Shown here one piece after another: positions 1 through 8,117 of a stretch of 41,640 nt of DNA (within the stretch, counting starts at the first letter, position 1; each line of letters opens with the position of its first letter). The stretch is from CAVYPR01 sp052145775 (GTDB lineage: Bacteria > Actinomycetota > Acidimicrobiia > Acidimicrobiales > RAAP-2). The translations under genes were made by a program, and so were the position numbers. The stretch covers positions 1 through 41,640 of the forward strand of contig JBKQNY010000151.1 in the NCBI GenBank assembly GCA_052145775.1, given 5' to 3'. The notes beneath the pieces were generated by a model. That model was given only the letters and a program-made list of their open reading frames with translations, made no database searches and was not told the origin of the DNA.

Positions 1-482
1 GTGGCCCGCAGGGCCCCCAGCGCGTCGTCGGCGCGGGCCCCGCGGTCGGCGAACGGCGCCCCCAAGAGCGCGAACTCCTCGGCGAGCGAGCCCACCCCCA
101 GCCCCAGGATCACCCGGCCTCCGGTGACCTGGTCCAAGGTCCCGTAGCGCTTGGCGATCTCGAGGGGGTGGTGGTAGCCGAGGACCAGGACGTTGGTGGC
201 GAAGCGCAGGCGCGTGGTCACCGCTGCCAGGTAGCCGAAGGTGGCCAGCGGGTCCCAGTAGCGCGACCCGCGCACCGCGGCGACCTCGGTCGGGATCATG
301 ACGTGCTCGCTGCAGGTGACGTAGTCGTAGCCGAACCGCTCGGCGGCCCGGGACAGCGCGGCGATGTCCTCGATGGTGCCGTCGCGCTCCCACGAGGCGT
401 GGGCGTCGGGGAGCATGGTCACCACCGGGGTGGTGATGCCGAGCCGTGGGCCCCTCGCTGGGTTCTCGTCGTCGGCGGCCAC
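1..482 (-). CDS. Luciferase-like (LLM class) F420-dependent oxidoreductase, 3' end outside window
   Basis: Only the N-terminal ~160 residues are present; the gene runs off the left edge. Reading from a GTG at 482, the protein has the early beta-strand GITTPVVTML, the segment YDYVTCSEHVMIP, a GYLAAVTTRLRFATNV strand and the family hallmark LDQVTGGRVILGLGVGS. These are typical of the bacterial luciferase-like TIM-barrel family, whose actinobacterial members usually use F420 or FMN. An AGGAG box lies 5 bases before the GTG and decides the start. The gene is divergent from the CoA ligase at 566. The substrate cannot be told. Family assignment is firm; the F420 cofactor is inferred from the lineage. 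Confidence 0.85.
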   Translation of the reverse strand, partial: MAADDENPARGPRLGITTPVVTMLPDAHASWERDGTIEDIAALSRAAERFGYDYVTCSEHVMIPTEVAAVRGSRYWDPLATFGYLAAVTTRLRFATNVLVLGYHHPLEIAKRYGTLDQVTGGRVILGLGVGSLAEEFALLGAPFADRGARADDALGALRA

Positions 483-565
483 GCTGGCTCCTGGGCTCGG
501 GGCCTGCCGCAGGGGCCGCGGCGGGCGGTTCGGGGCGAGGCTTGGACGCTAACATCGGCGGCCCG

Positions 566-2131
566 ATGCGGCTTCGAGCGACCTACCGGGCACCGGCGGC
601 GGCGCGCTACCGGTCCCCCGGGGGAGCCTGGGACGTCCCGGTGCTCGACTCGGCGTTGCGCACCCGCCCCAAGGCCGACCGCGACCTGATCGTCGACGGG
701 TCGATCGGGGTGAGCGCCGGGGGATTCGCCCTCATGGTGGAGCGGCTGGCCGGCGCCCTGGCGGCCCTCGGGGTCCGCCGGGGCAGCGTGGTCGCCTGGC
801 AGCTGCCCAACTGGTGGGAGGCCATCGCCCTCTACCGCGCCGTCTGGCGGTGCGGGGCGGTGGCCGCCCCCATCCACCACCAGGTCGGCGAGGACGAGGT
901 GCGCCACATCGTGGGCGTGCTCGAGCCAACCGTCATGTTCGCCTCCGAGGAGCTGCCCCTCTCGGGGTTCGACGGGGTGCTCGGTGTCCGCGACCGCGCC
1001 GAGCGGTTCCTGGCCCTCTGCCTCGAGACCGAGCCGTTGGCCGACGACTGCCCGTCGCGGCCGAGCGACCTGGCGGCGGTCATCTTCACCTCGGGGTCGA
1101 CGGGCCGCCCCAAGGCCGTGCTGCACACCCAGCGGTCGCTCGCCTACAAGGCCCGGCTCATGGCGCGGGTCCACGGGCTCGGCCCCGGCGACGCCGTCCT
1201 GATGCCGGCGCCGCTGGCCCACATCTCTGGGCTGCTCAACGCGGTGCTCCTCCCCGGGGCGGCCGGGATGCGGGCCGTGCTCATGGAGCGGTGGGACCCC
1301 GCCCGCGGGCTCCGCCTCATCGAAGAGCGGCGCGTGAGCTACATGATCGGGCCGCCGTCGATCTTCAACGGTCTGATGGAGCAGCCGGGCTTCGACCGAC
1401 GCAAGGTGGCGTCGATGCGGGTGGTGTCGAGCGGCATGCTGGGAGTGAGCCCCGAGTTCATTGCCGAGGCCACCCGCGGACTTGGGGCCGTCGTGAAGCG
1501 CAGCTACGGCTCGACCGAGGCCCCGACCGTCTCCACCTGCACCAACGAGGACGCCCCCGAGCGCTGCCGCGACACCGACGGCCGGGCCGTGGGCGACGCC
1601 GAGATCAAAGTGGTCGACCCGTCGACCGGCCGCCGCCGGCCGCCCGGGCGGTCGGGGGAGGTGTGGGTGCGGGGCCCCGAGCTGTTCGCCGGCTACGCAG
1701 AGACCACCGAGACCGAGGCCGCCGTGCACCGGGGCTGGTTCAGAACCGGCGACCTCGGGGTGCTCGACGCCGAGGGTTGGCTGGCCATCACCGGGCGGCT
1801 CAAGGAGCTCATCATCCGCGGCGGGGAGAACATCTCGCCGGCCGAGGTCGAGCGGGCCCTCGAGCTCCACCCCGAGGTGGTCGGCGCCGTTGCCGTCGGC
1901 GCCCCCGACGACCGGCTGGGGGAGCGGGTCTGCGCCTTCGTCGTCGCCCGCTCGCCGATCGACGTCGAGGTCTGCCGGCGCTGGTTCGCCGAGCTGGGGA
2001 TCGCCCGCTTCAAGACCCCCGAATTCGTGGTGCAGGTCGACGCCCTGCCTCTCCTGGCGGCGGGGAAGCCCGACCGGGCCTCTCTCAAGGCCCGGGCCGC
2101 CGAGCTGGCCGGGGCCGGCCGGCCCCGGTGA
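566..2131 (+). CDS. AMP-dependent acyl-CoA synthetase/ligase
   Basis: A 521-residue ANL-superfamily ligase that would activate a carboxylic acid to acyl-AMP and then acyl-CoA. It shows the phosphate-binding loop TSGSTGRPK near residue 175, the A5 motif YGSTEAP, the A7 motif GWFRTGDLG, the A8 hinge GRLKELIIRGGEN and a C-terminal GKPDR lysine, so all core motifs are present. The frame is open further upstream to 446, but that stretch is low-complexity Arg/Gly-rich and overlaps the divergent gene, so I start at ATG 566. A weak -10-like TAACAT lies at 550-555. It is the first gene of a run with an acyl-CoA dehydrogenase, a second ligase and a 2-oxoacid oxidoreductase. The substrate is unknown. 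Confidence 0.88.
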   Translation: MRLRATYRAPAAARYRSPGGAWDVPVLDSALRTRPKADRDLIVDGSIGVSAGGFALMVERLAGALAALGVRRGSVVAWQLPNWWEAIALYRAVWRCGAVAAPIHHQVGEDEVRHIVGVLEPTVMFASEELPLSGFDGVLGVRDRAERFLALCLETEPLADDCPSRPSDLAAVIFTSGSTGRPKAVLHTQRSLAYKARLMARVHGLGPGDAVLMPAPLAHISGLLNAVLLPGAAGMRAVLMERWDPARGLRLIEERRVSYMIGPPSIFNGLMEQPGFDRRKVASMRVVSSGMLGVSPEFIAEATRGLGAVVKRSYGSTEAPTVSTCTNEDAPERCRDTDGRAVGDAEIKVVDPSTGRRRPPGRSGEVWVRGPELFAGYAETTETEAAVHRGWFRTGDLGVLDAEGWLAITGRLKELIIRGGENISPAEVERALELHPEVVGAVAVGAPDDRLGERVCAFVVARSPIDVEVCRRWFAELGIARFKTPEFVVQVDALPLLAAGKPDRASLKARAAELAGAGRPR

Positions 2132-2183
2132 GCCGGGTGCGACGCGTGTTGTGCGCCCCGAAAGGAGCGGGGAGGATGGTCCG

Positions 2184-3341
2184 ATGGACCTCTCCCTGAG
2201 CGACGAGGAGCTCGCCTTCCGCGACGAGATCCGCGGCTGGCTGGCGGCCAACCTCGAGCTCCCCGCGGCCTTCTCCTCCCTGGAGGAGGAGTTCGCCTGG
2301 GGCCGGGTGTGGCAGGCCCGGCTGGCGGCCGACCGCTGGGTGGGCATCCACTGGCCCGAGCCCTATGGCGGCCGCGGCGCCACGCCGCTGCAGGTGGCCA
2401 TCTTCAACCTCGAGTACGCGCGCTCGCGTGCGCCCCAGCCGGTCAACCGCAACGGCATCAACCACGTCGGACCGACCCTGCTCGCCCATGGCAGCGAGGA
2501 GCAGAAGTCCCGCTGGCTCCCGCGCATTCTCGACGCCGAGGAGGTCTGGTGCCAGCTGTTCAGCGAGCCCGGGGCCGGCTCGGATCTGGCCGGGCTCAGC
2601 ACCCGGGCGGTCCCCACCGAGGGCGGATGGGTGCTCACCGGCCAGAAGGTCTGGACCAGCTACGCCCAGTTCGCGCGCTGGGGGATCGCCCTGGTCCGCA
2701 CCGACCCCGACGCGCCCAAGCACCGTGGCCTCTCCTACCTGGTCGTCGACATGACCGCGCCCGGGGTGGAGATCCGTCCCCTCATCACCATCACCGGGGA
2801 GTCCGAGTTCAACGAGGTCTTCTTCGACGAAGTGTTCGTCCCCACCGACTGCCTGGTAGGGGGCATCAACAACGGGTGGGCGGTGGCCAACACGACGCTG
2901 GCCCACGAGCGCGGCACCTTCCCCTTCAAGGAGGAGGTGGTCCACGGCGTCTACCTCGAGGAGCTCTACGCCGAGGCCGCGGCCCGGGGAACCCTGGACG
3001 ATCCCGACGTGGCCGATGCGCTGGCGGCCGCCGCCGTCAAGCTGCGGGTGCTGCGCCTGGCCAACCTGCGCACCCTCACCGAGCTGGGCAAGGGGCGTGA
3101 GCTCGGGCCGGAGTCGAGCGTGGTGAAGCTCATCTGGAGCGACATGACCCAGACCATGTCCGACGCCGCACTGTCGGTGGTGGGCGAGGCGTCGCCGCTG
3201 TGGGGAGCGGCGGACGGGAACCCGGCCGGCGGCAAGTGGCAGCGCCAGTGGCTGTGGTCCAAGGCCGCCACCATCGCCGGCGGCACCTCGGAGGTGCAGC
3301 GGACGGTGATCGGCGACCGCATCCTGGGCCTGCCCCGCTGA
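2184..3341 (+). CDS. Acyl-CoA dehydrogenase family protein
   Basis: A 385-residue flavoprotein that would introduce an alpha-beta double bond into an acyl-CoA. The N-terminal helical domain starts LSDEELAFRDEIRGW; the middle domain has FSEPGAGSDLAG (FAD/substrate binding); the C-terminus ends AGGTSEVQRTVIGDRILG. The position equivalent to the MCAD catalytic Glu376 is Gly. A Glu-Arg pair (AHERGT) sits in the helix that supplies the base in isovaleryl-CoA dehydrogenase, so an IVD-type base is likely. The start is ATG 2184, with GGGGAGG 8 bases upstream; the open frame extends further left inside the ligase. The 52-base gap to the ligase suggests co-transcription. Confidence 0.9.
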   Translation: MDLSLSDEELAFRDEIRGWLAANLELPAAFSSLEEEFAWGRVWQARLAADRWVGIHWPEPYGGRGATPLQVAIFNLEYARSRAPQPVNRNGINHVGPTLLAHGSEEQKSRWLPRILDAEEVWCQLFSEPGAGSDLAGLSTRAVPTEGGWVLTGQKVWTSYAQFARWGIALVRTDPDAPKHRGLSYLVVDMTAPGVEIRPLITITGESEFNEVFFDEVFVPTDCLVGGINNGWAVANTTLAHERGTFPFKEEVVHGVYLEELYAEAAARGTLDDPDVADALAAAAVKLRVLRLANLRTLTELGKGRELGPESSVVKLIWSDMTQTMSDAALSVVGEASPLWGAADGNPAGGKWQRQWLWSKAATIAGGTSEVQRTVIGDRILGLPR

Positions 3342-3420
3342 GCGGGGGAGGGCCGGCACTACAGTGGGGCGCAGGACGCGCCGGCCGGCCCGGACCGCAG
3401 CACCAGGGGGGTGACCGTCG

Positions 3421-4902
3421 ATGGCCCTCGTCGTGGACGACATCCTCGACTGCGCCGCCTCGGCCGCCCCGCGACGGCTGGCGGCGACCCTGGACGACGA
3501 GCGCACCACCTTCGGCGAGCTGCGGCACCGGGCCAACCGGCTCGCCAACGCCCTCCTCGGCCTGGGTGTGGGCCCGGGCGACCGGGTGGCCTGGTGGTCG
3601 GAGACCTCTCTCGACGGGGTGGGCCTCTACTTCGCTCTCGGCCGCGTCGGGTCGCCGTTCTGCCCGCTCAACCCCTCCTACGGCGACGACGAGGCGCGAG
3701 TGGTCCTCGAGTACCTGCGGCCCCGCCTGGTCGTGGCCGACCCGGCCCATGCCGAACGGGCGCGAGCCCTGGCCGAGGATGCGGGCGCCGAGCTCGCCAC
3801 GGTGGGGGGCCGGGGCCCGGGCCACGACCTGAACGCACTGGCCGACGCCTCCTCCTCGGGCCCGCCGCCGGTGACGCGCCCGGCCGAGGACGACGTTTGC
3901 ACCATCTTCCTCACCAGCGGCAGCACCGGGCGGCCCAAGGGGGTGATGGTCTCCCAGCGGGCGACCTGGCTGCGGACCCACGCTGGCGCTGCGGCTCACT
4001 CGGTCAGCGGCGGCCGGGGCGACGTCGTGATGTTCCCGCTGTTCCACATGGCCGGCTGGAACTTCTCGGCCATGGCCTGGTCGGCGGGGCGGCCCGCCCA
4101 CCTGGTGCGCCGGGCCGATCCCGAGCTCCTGCTCGCCGAGGTCGAGCGGTGGTCGGCCGCCACGCTCTACTGCCTGCCGGCGGTCTGGCAGCGGGTCCTC
4201 TCCTGCGACCGGCCGACCGACACCTCGAGCCTCGAGTGGGCCCTGACCGGGACCTCCGAGGTCACCACCGAGCTCCTGGCGGCCATCAAGGCCCGCCTGC
4301 CGGCCTCGCACACCACCGTCAGCTACGGAGCCACCGAGACCGGCCGGGCGGTCGCCCTGTCCGACCGCGACCTCTTCGGGCGGCCCGGCAGCGTGGGGCT
4401 CCCCATCCCCGGCGTCCGGGCCGCGCTGGCCGACGACGGCGAGCTCCTGCTCTCGAGCGACCGGGTCATGTCGGGGTACTTCGGCCTGCCCGCCGAGACG
4501 GACGAGGCGCTGCGCGGCGGCTGGTACCACACGGGGGACCTAGCCCGGCGCGACGACGACGGCTACCTGTCCATCGTGGGCCGCAAGAAGGAGGTCATCC
4601 GCACCGGGGGCGAGACCGTGGCCCCGGTCGAGGTGGAGTCGGCGCTGCGCGGCTTCCCGGGGTTGGCCGACCTGGCCGTGGTGGGCGTGCCCGACCCCGA
4701 CTGGGGGGAGGTGGTGTGCGCGGTGGTGGTGCCCGAGCACGGGGCGCCCGCCCCGACCGTCGACGAGCTCCGCCGGCACCTGTCCGCCCGCCTGAGCCCC
4801 TACAAGCACCCGCGCCGGGTGGTGGTGGCCCAGGACCTGCCCCGCACGCCGGCCACCGGGCAGGTCCAGCGGGCCGCGCTGGCACGCCTGCTCGGAGGCT
4901 AG
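3421..4902 (+). CDS. AMP-dependent acyl-CoA synthetase with Gln at the A10 lysine
   Basis: A 493-residue ANL ligase. It has the P-loop LTSGSTGRPKG near residue 165, YGATETG (A5), GGWYHTGDLA (A7) and GRKKEVIRTGGE (A8). At the C-terminal A10 motif, where homologues usually read TGKVQR, it has TGQVQR. The lysine that contacts the acyl-phosphate in the adenylation step is therefore Gln (CAG, one base from AAG). The enzyme could be impaired in adenylation, use another residue or only do the thioesterification half-reaction. The start is ATG 3421 behind GGGGGGTG. It lies just upstream of the 2-oxoacid oxidoreductase genes, 7 bases from the gamma subunit. The substrate is unknown. Confidence 0.87.
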   Translation: MALVVDDILDCAASAAPRRLAATLDDERTTFGELRHRANRLANALLGLGVGPGDRVAWWSETSLDGVGLYFALGRVGSPFCPLNPSYGDDEARVVLEYLRPRLVVADPAHAERARALAEDAGAELATVGGRGPGHDLNALADASSSGPPPVTRPAEDDVCTIFLTSGSTGRPKGVMVSQRATWLRTHAGAAAHSVSGGRGDVVMFPLFHMAGWNFSAMAWSAGRPAHLVRRADPELLLAEVERWSAATLYCLPAVWQRVLSCDRPTDTSSLEWALTGTSEVTTELLAAIKARLPASHTTVSYGATETGRAVALSDRDLFGRPGSVGLPIPGVRAALADDGELLLSSDRVMSGYFGLPAETDEALRGGWYHTGDLARRDDDGYLSIVGRKKEVIRTGGETVAPVEVESALRGFPGLADLAVVGVPDPDWGEVVCAVVVPEHGAPAPTVDELRRHLSARLSPYKHPRRVVVAQDLPRTPATGQVQRAALARLLGG

Positions 4903-4909
4903 GGGCGCC

Positions 4910-5500
4910 GTGGAACGCGAGGTGCTCTTCACCGGGGTGGGAGGCCAGGGCGTGCAGATCGCCGCCAGGACCCTCGCCACCGCGGCCATGGACGAGGGCC
5001 GCCAGGTGATGCTGGTGCCGCGCTACGGGGGCGGCATGCGCGGCGGGATGACCAACGCCGAGGTGACGGTGGGGGACGGGCCGCTGCGGGCCCTGCCGGT
5101 GGCCACCGACTGCTGGTCCGCCTACGCCATGGACCCGGCCTACTGGTCGACCGTCCGGCCCCATCTGCGGCCCGGGGCGGTGGTGGTGGTGAACAGCTCG
5201 CTGTTCGACGCCGAGGTTGAGGTGGTCGACGCGGCCGTCTTCGGGGTCCCGGCGGGGAGCCTGGCCGACGAGCTGGGGAGCCCCATGGCCGCCGGCTTCG
5301 TGCTGCTGGGCGCCTATGCCGCGCTCACCGGCCTGGTCGAGGTCGACGGGCTGGTGGCCGCCATGCGCCAGCTCGTCCCCCCCTACCGCACCCAGCACCT
5401 GGCGGCCAACGAGCGGGCCATCCTCACCGGGGCGGGCGCGGTCACCCCCCTGGCCGCACCGGCCTGGCCGGGCGCTCTCGACGGGGCGGCCCGGCCGTGA
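4910..5500 (+). CDS. 2-oxoacid:acceptor oxidoreductase gamma subunit
   Basis: A 196-residue protein of the pyruvate/ketoisovalerate:ferredoxin oxidoreductase gamma family. The N-terminus FTGVGGQGVQIAARTLA and the RYGGGMRGG segment are the family signature. In the full enzyme, gamma forms part of the CoA-handling and subunit interface of a TPP/Fe-S enzyme that oxidatively decarboxylates 2-oxoacids to acyl-CoA with ferredoxin as acceptor. The start is GTG 4910, with GGAGG in the end of the preceding ligase. The stop overlaps the alpha-subunit start by 4 bases (GTGA), which indicates translational coupling. Confidence 0.88.
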   Translation: MEREVLFTGVGGQGVQIAARTLATAAMDEGRQVMLVPRYGGGMRGGMTNAEVTVGDGPLRALPVATDCWSAYAMDPAYWSTVRPHLRPGAVVVVNSSLFDAEVEVVDAAVFGVPAGSLADELGSPMAAGFVLLGAYAALTGLVEVDGLVAAMRQLVPPYRTQHLAANERAILTGAGAVTPLAAPAWPGALDGAARP

Positions 5501-6582
5501 CCCGCCGGCTGCTGCAGGGCAGCGAGGCGGTGGCCGACGCCGCCATCCTCGCCGGGTGCCGGTTCTTCTCCGGCTACCCGATGCTGCCCTTCACCGAGCT
5601 GCTCGAGAACATGGCCAAGAAGCTCCCCGAGGCCGGGGGGGTGTGCATCAACGCCGAGAGCGAGATCGAGGCGGTCAACATGGCCCTCGGCGCGGCGGCC
5701 ACCGGGGCCCGGGCGGCCACCGGTTCGTGCGGCCAGGGACTCGCCCTCATGCAGGAGGCCATCGCCGAGCTGGCCCTCAACGAGCTGCCACTGGTCGTGT
5801 TCAACATGGCGCGGGGCCAGCAGGACTACTTCCAGGCCACGCGGGGGGGAGGGTGGGGCGACTACCGCACCATCACCCTGGCGCCCCGCGACGTCGAGGA
5901 GGCGGTGGCCCACACCCAGCTCCTCTTCCACCTGGCCGACCTCCACCGCACCCCGGTCATCCTCTACGGCGACTACGTCATCGCCCACACCTCGGTCGGC
6001 ATCGACGTGCGACCCGTCGACTTGGGACCCCTCCCCGCCAAGGAGTGGGCCCTCGACGGCACCATGAGCGGCACCGGGCGGGCCCGCCAGATCTGGACCT
6101 GGGCGCGGGGGAAGCCCAACACGCCGGGACCGGGCCCCGACCGCGCCTGGAGGACCATCGCCGAGAAGTACGCCGAGATCGAGAGGACCGAGGCCCGCTT
6201 CGAGTCCGACGTCCCCGAGGGGACCGAGACGCTGGTGGTGTCGTTCGGGACCACCGCCCCCTTCGTCGACCGGGTGGTCGAGGAGCTGCGGGCCGACGGG
6301 CTGCACGTCGGGTCCTTCCGGCCGGTCACCCTGTGGCCGTTCCCGGGCGGGGCCCTGGCCGAGGCCACCCGGGGCTGCCGCCAGGTCCTCGTCTACGAGC
6401 TGAACGCCGGCCAGATGGTCGACGACGTGCGCATCCACGCCGCCGACCGCTCGGTCGTGCGCTCCATCGGCGGGGTCTCCCAGGACGCCTCGGGCATGCG
6501 TCAGGGCGACCTCCTCGCCGTCGACGCCCTGCGCGACCGGGTCCGCCGGGCCCTCGCCGAGCCCGCCGGGAGCGCCTCATGA
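5497..6582 (+). CDS. 2-oxoacid:acceptor oxidoreductase alpha subunit (transketolase pyrimidine-type domain)
   Basis: A 361-residue VorB/KorA-type alpha subunit. It opens LLQGSEAVADAAILAGCRFFSGYP, followed by INAESEIEAVNMALGAAATGARAATGSCGQGLALMQEA split over the pyrimidine-binding domain, and a C-terminal domain II with VSFGTTAPFVDRVVEEL and FRPVTLWPFPGG. The Glu of the AESEIEA segment is the expected TPP-activating acid. GTG start at 5497 overlaps gamma, and the stop overlaps beta by 4 bases, so gamma, alpha and beta form one translation unit. The substrate (2-oxoglutarate, branched-chain or aryl 2-oxoacid) cannot be resolved by eye. Confidence 0.88.
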   Translation: MTRRLLQGSEAVADAAILAGCRFFSGYPMLPFTELLENMAKKLPEAGGVCINAESEIEAVNMALGAAATGARAATGSCGQGLALMQEAIAELALNELPLVVFNMARGQQDYFQATRGGGWGDYRTITLAPRDVEEAVAHTQLLFHLADLHRTPVILYGDYVIAHTSVGIDVRPVDLGPLPAKEWALDGTMSGTGRARQIWTWARGKPNTPGPGPDRAWRTIAEKYAEIERTEARFESDVPEGTETLVVSFGTTAPFVDRVVEELRADGLHVGSFRPVTLWPFPGGALAEATRGCRQVLVYELNAGQMVDDVRIHAADRSVVRSIGGVSQDASGMRQGDLLAVDALRDRVRRALAEPAGSAS

Positions 6583-7376
6583 GCACGAGCGGACCGGGTG
6601 GGGGGCACGCGGCCTCGCCGGCGCAGCCGGTGGCCGCCTTCAAGCCCGAGCTCCTCCAGTCCTCCGAGCACGAGCTCTGCCCGGGCTGCGGCCACCCGGT
6701 GGCCTGGCGGCTCGTCCTCGAGGCGCTGGCCGACCTGGGGCTGTCCAAGCGCACGGTGCTCATCGCCGGTCACGGCTGCTACACGCAGATGATGAAGCTG
6801 AGCGACCTCGACTCGCTCCAGTGCCTGCACGGCCGGGCGCCGGCGGTGGCCACCGGAGTGAAGCGCATGCTGCCCGACACGGCCGTGCTCACCCTCCAGG
6901 GCGACGGGGACATGGTCAGTGAGGGGCTCCACGAGGTGCTCCACGCCGGGGCGCGGGGCGAGCGCGTCACGGCACTGCTCCTCAACAATGGCGTCTTCGG
7001 CGACACCGGCGGCCACCTCACCGCGACGACCGTCCTCGGCCAGCGGACCAAGACCAGCCTGGAGGGCCGCGACCCCGAGGTGCACGGCCACCCGATCGAC
7101 GTCGCCCGCCTGCTGGCCCAGCTGGACGGCACGGCGTACGTGGCCCGCGGCGCGGTCAACACGGCGGGACTGGTCGCCCGCACCGCCCGGATGATCCGCC
7201 GGGCCCTCGAGCTGCAGATGGCCGGGGCCGGCTTCACCTTTGTCGAGGTGCTCACCATGTGCCCGACCGGCTGGTTCGTCCCGACGGCCGACGGTCCCGA
7301 CTACCTGGAGGAGTCGATCATGGCCACCTTCGGGATCGGGGAGCTGAAGGTGCCGGGCACGCCTGAAGCCCCGTGA
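6579..7376 (+). CDS. 2-oxoacid:acceptor oxidoreductase beta subunit (TPP-binding)
   Basis: A 265-residue TPP-binding beta subunit. It contains CPGCGHP near residue 35, GHGCYTQ, the TPP/Mg motif GDGDMVSEG followed by LLNNGVFGDTGG, and MCPTGW near the C-terminus. The CxxC plus two later cysteines are placed as expected for the single [4Fe-4S] cluster of this subunit. Starting at ATG 6579 gives an ATGA overlap with alpha; the frame is open upstream, but only this start fits the family. No delta (ferredoxin) subunit adjoins it; the nearest candidate is the two-cluster ferredoxin at 32962. Confidence 0.9.
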   Translation: MSTSGPGGGHAASPAQPVAAFKPELLQSSEHELCPGCGHPVAWRLVLEALADLGLSKRTVLIAGHGCYTQMMKLSDLDSLQCLHGRAPAVATGVKRMLPDTAVLTLQGDGDMVSEGLHEVLHAGARGERVTALLLNNGVFGDTGGHLTATTVLGQRTKTSLEGRDPEVHGHPIDVARLLAQLDGTAYVARGAVNTAGLVARTARMIRRALELQMAGAGFTFVEVLTMCPTGWFVPTADGPDYLEESIMATFGIGELKVPGTPEAP

Positions 7377-7463
7377 AGGAGCTCCGACCTGCGACGAACC
7401 CGAAGGTCCGTCGCGCCGCCCGCTTCGTCCCTGGCCAGGGGGCTTCTCCCTCGCTGGGCCAGC

Positions 7464-7495
7464 GTTCGCTGTTTGCGGCACCTCGAACAGCGAAC
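7464..7495. repeat. Perfect 10-bp inverted repeat
   Basis: GTTCGCTGTT at 7464-7473 is mirrored by AACAGCGAAC at 7486-7495, with a 12-base spacer. It lies about 90 bases after the stop of the beta subunit. It could be a Rho-independent-like terminator hairpin without a U-tract, or a dyad operator. It is AT-richer than its surroundings. Confidence 0.6.
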
Positions 7496-7674
7496 AGCCG
7501 GACCCACGGTGCCGGCATGCCAGGAGTCACCCACCCGGCCCTGCTCGCACCGTCTCCCCGCCGGCCACGGTCGCCGAATGGGCGAGGAGGCGGCCTCGAG
7601 TCCTCGGTCATGCGCCACCTCGTAGCCGCCCTTGATTTGGTGCATGGCCAGGGCCGAGTTCGCGAAGCCCCGGA

Positions 7675-7719
7675 GGCCTGGCAGACCAAACGGGCTGTCT
7701 GCCTCTGGTGAGGCCAGAG
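7675..7719. terminator. Nested hairpins, likely terminator of the minus-strand gene
   Basis: GGCAGAC (7680-7686) pairs with GTCTGCC (7697-7703) around a 10-base loop; a second stem, CTCTGG (7703-7708) with CCAGAG (7714-7719), is directly adjacent. GGCCT (7675-7679) can also pair with AGGCC (7711-7715). The structure begins about 8 bases beyond the stop of the minus-strand zinc-ribbon gene. No U-run is seen, as is common in GC-rich actinobacteria. Confidence 0.5.
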
Positions 7720-7726
7720 CCCCGCG

Positions 7727-8029
7727 TCAGCCCTCGGGTTCGAGCCCGGAGAGGTCGTCGGGGATGGGGGAGCGCAGCACCCCCGAGTGATTGGCCCCGA
7801 TCCACAGGGTGTAGCCGCAGGCCTCGCAGACGACCGGGAACACGGGACGCACCAGACCGGCCTGTGGCGCTGTCATACGCGGCACGCCGAACAGCCTCCC
7901 CTCGGCGCACCACTTGTCCTCGGTCCCGCACACCGGGCACGGGCCGTGGCGCCAGTTCTGTTCCATCCACTCCTTCACCTGCTGGGCGAAGGGGAGCGTG
8001 TCCGGCGCGTCGTCGACCCGGTACGTCAT
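7727..8029 (-). CDS. Small zinc-ribbon protein (hypothetical)
   Basis: A 100-residue protein with two CxxC knuckles, CPVCG near residue 31 and CEACG near residue 68, spaced as in a zinc ribbon. The N-terminal part (PFAQQVKEWMEQNW) looks helical. No enzyme motif is visible. It lies 88 bases downstream of the nitroreductase on the same strand and may share its transcript. Function unknown; a structural zinc is inferred from the cysteine spacing. Confidence 0.7.
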   Translation of the reverse strand: MTYRVDDAPDTLPFAQQVKEWMEQNWRHGPCPVCGTEDKWCAEGRLFGVPRMTAPQAGLVRPVFPVVCEACGYTLWIGANHSGVLRSPIPDDLSGLEPEG

Positions 8030-8117
8030 CGGCTGCCTCTCCTTGCTCGGCGGGGTGCCCGGCCGGCCACGTCGCCGGCACGGTGCGGACGGTCCGCGCC
8101 GGGCCGTCCCAAGTATG

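Larger units (their letters stand above)
7377..7726. other. 350-base stretch without a convincing gene
   Basis: No open frame here has family features or a good ribosome-binding site. The stretch separates the plus-strand 2-oxoacid oxidoreductase operon from a minus-strand gene ending at 7727. It holds two sets of inverted repeats, listed separately, which probably act as terminators. Confidence 0.6.

Noticed and set aside
419..2347. A 642-residue minus-strand frame opposite the first ligase
   Set aside because: It is His/Gly/Pro/Arg-rich with no domain, and the plus-strand ligase has all catalytic motifs.
5217..6578. N-terminal extension of the beta subunit frame
   Set aside because: This part overlaps gamma and alpha in another frame and has no family features; ATG 6579 gives the right N-terminus and an ATGA overlap.
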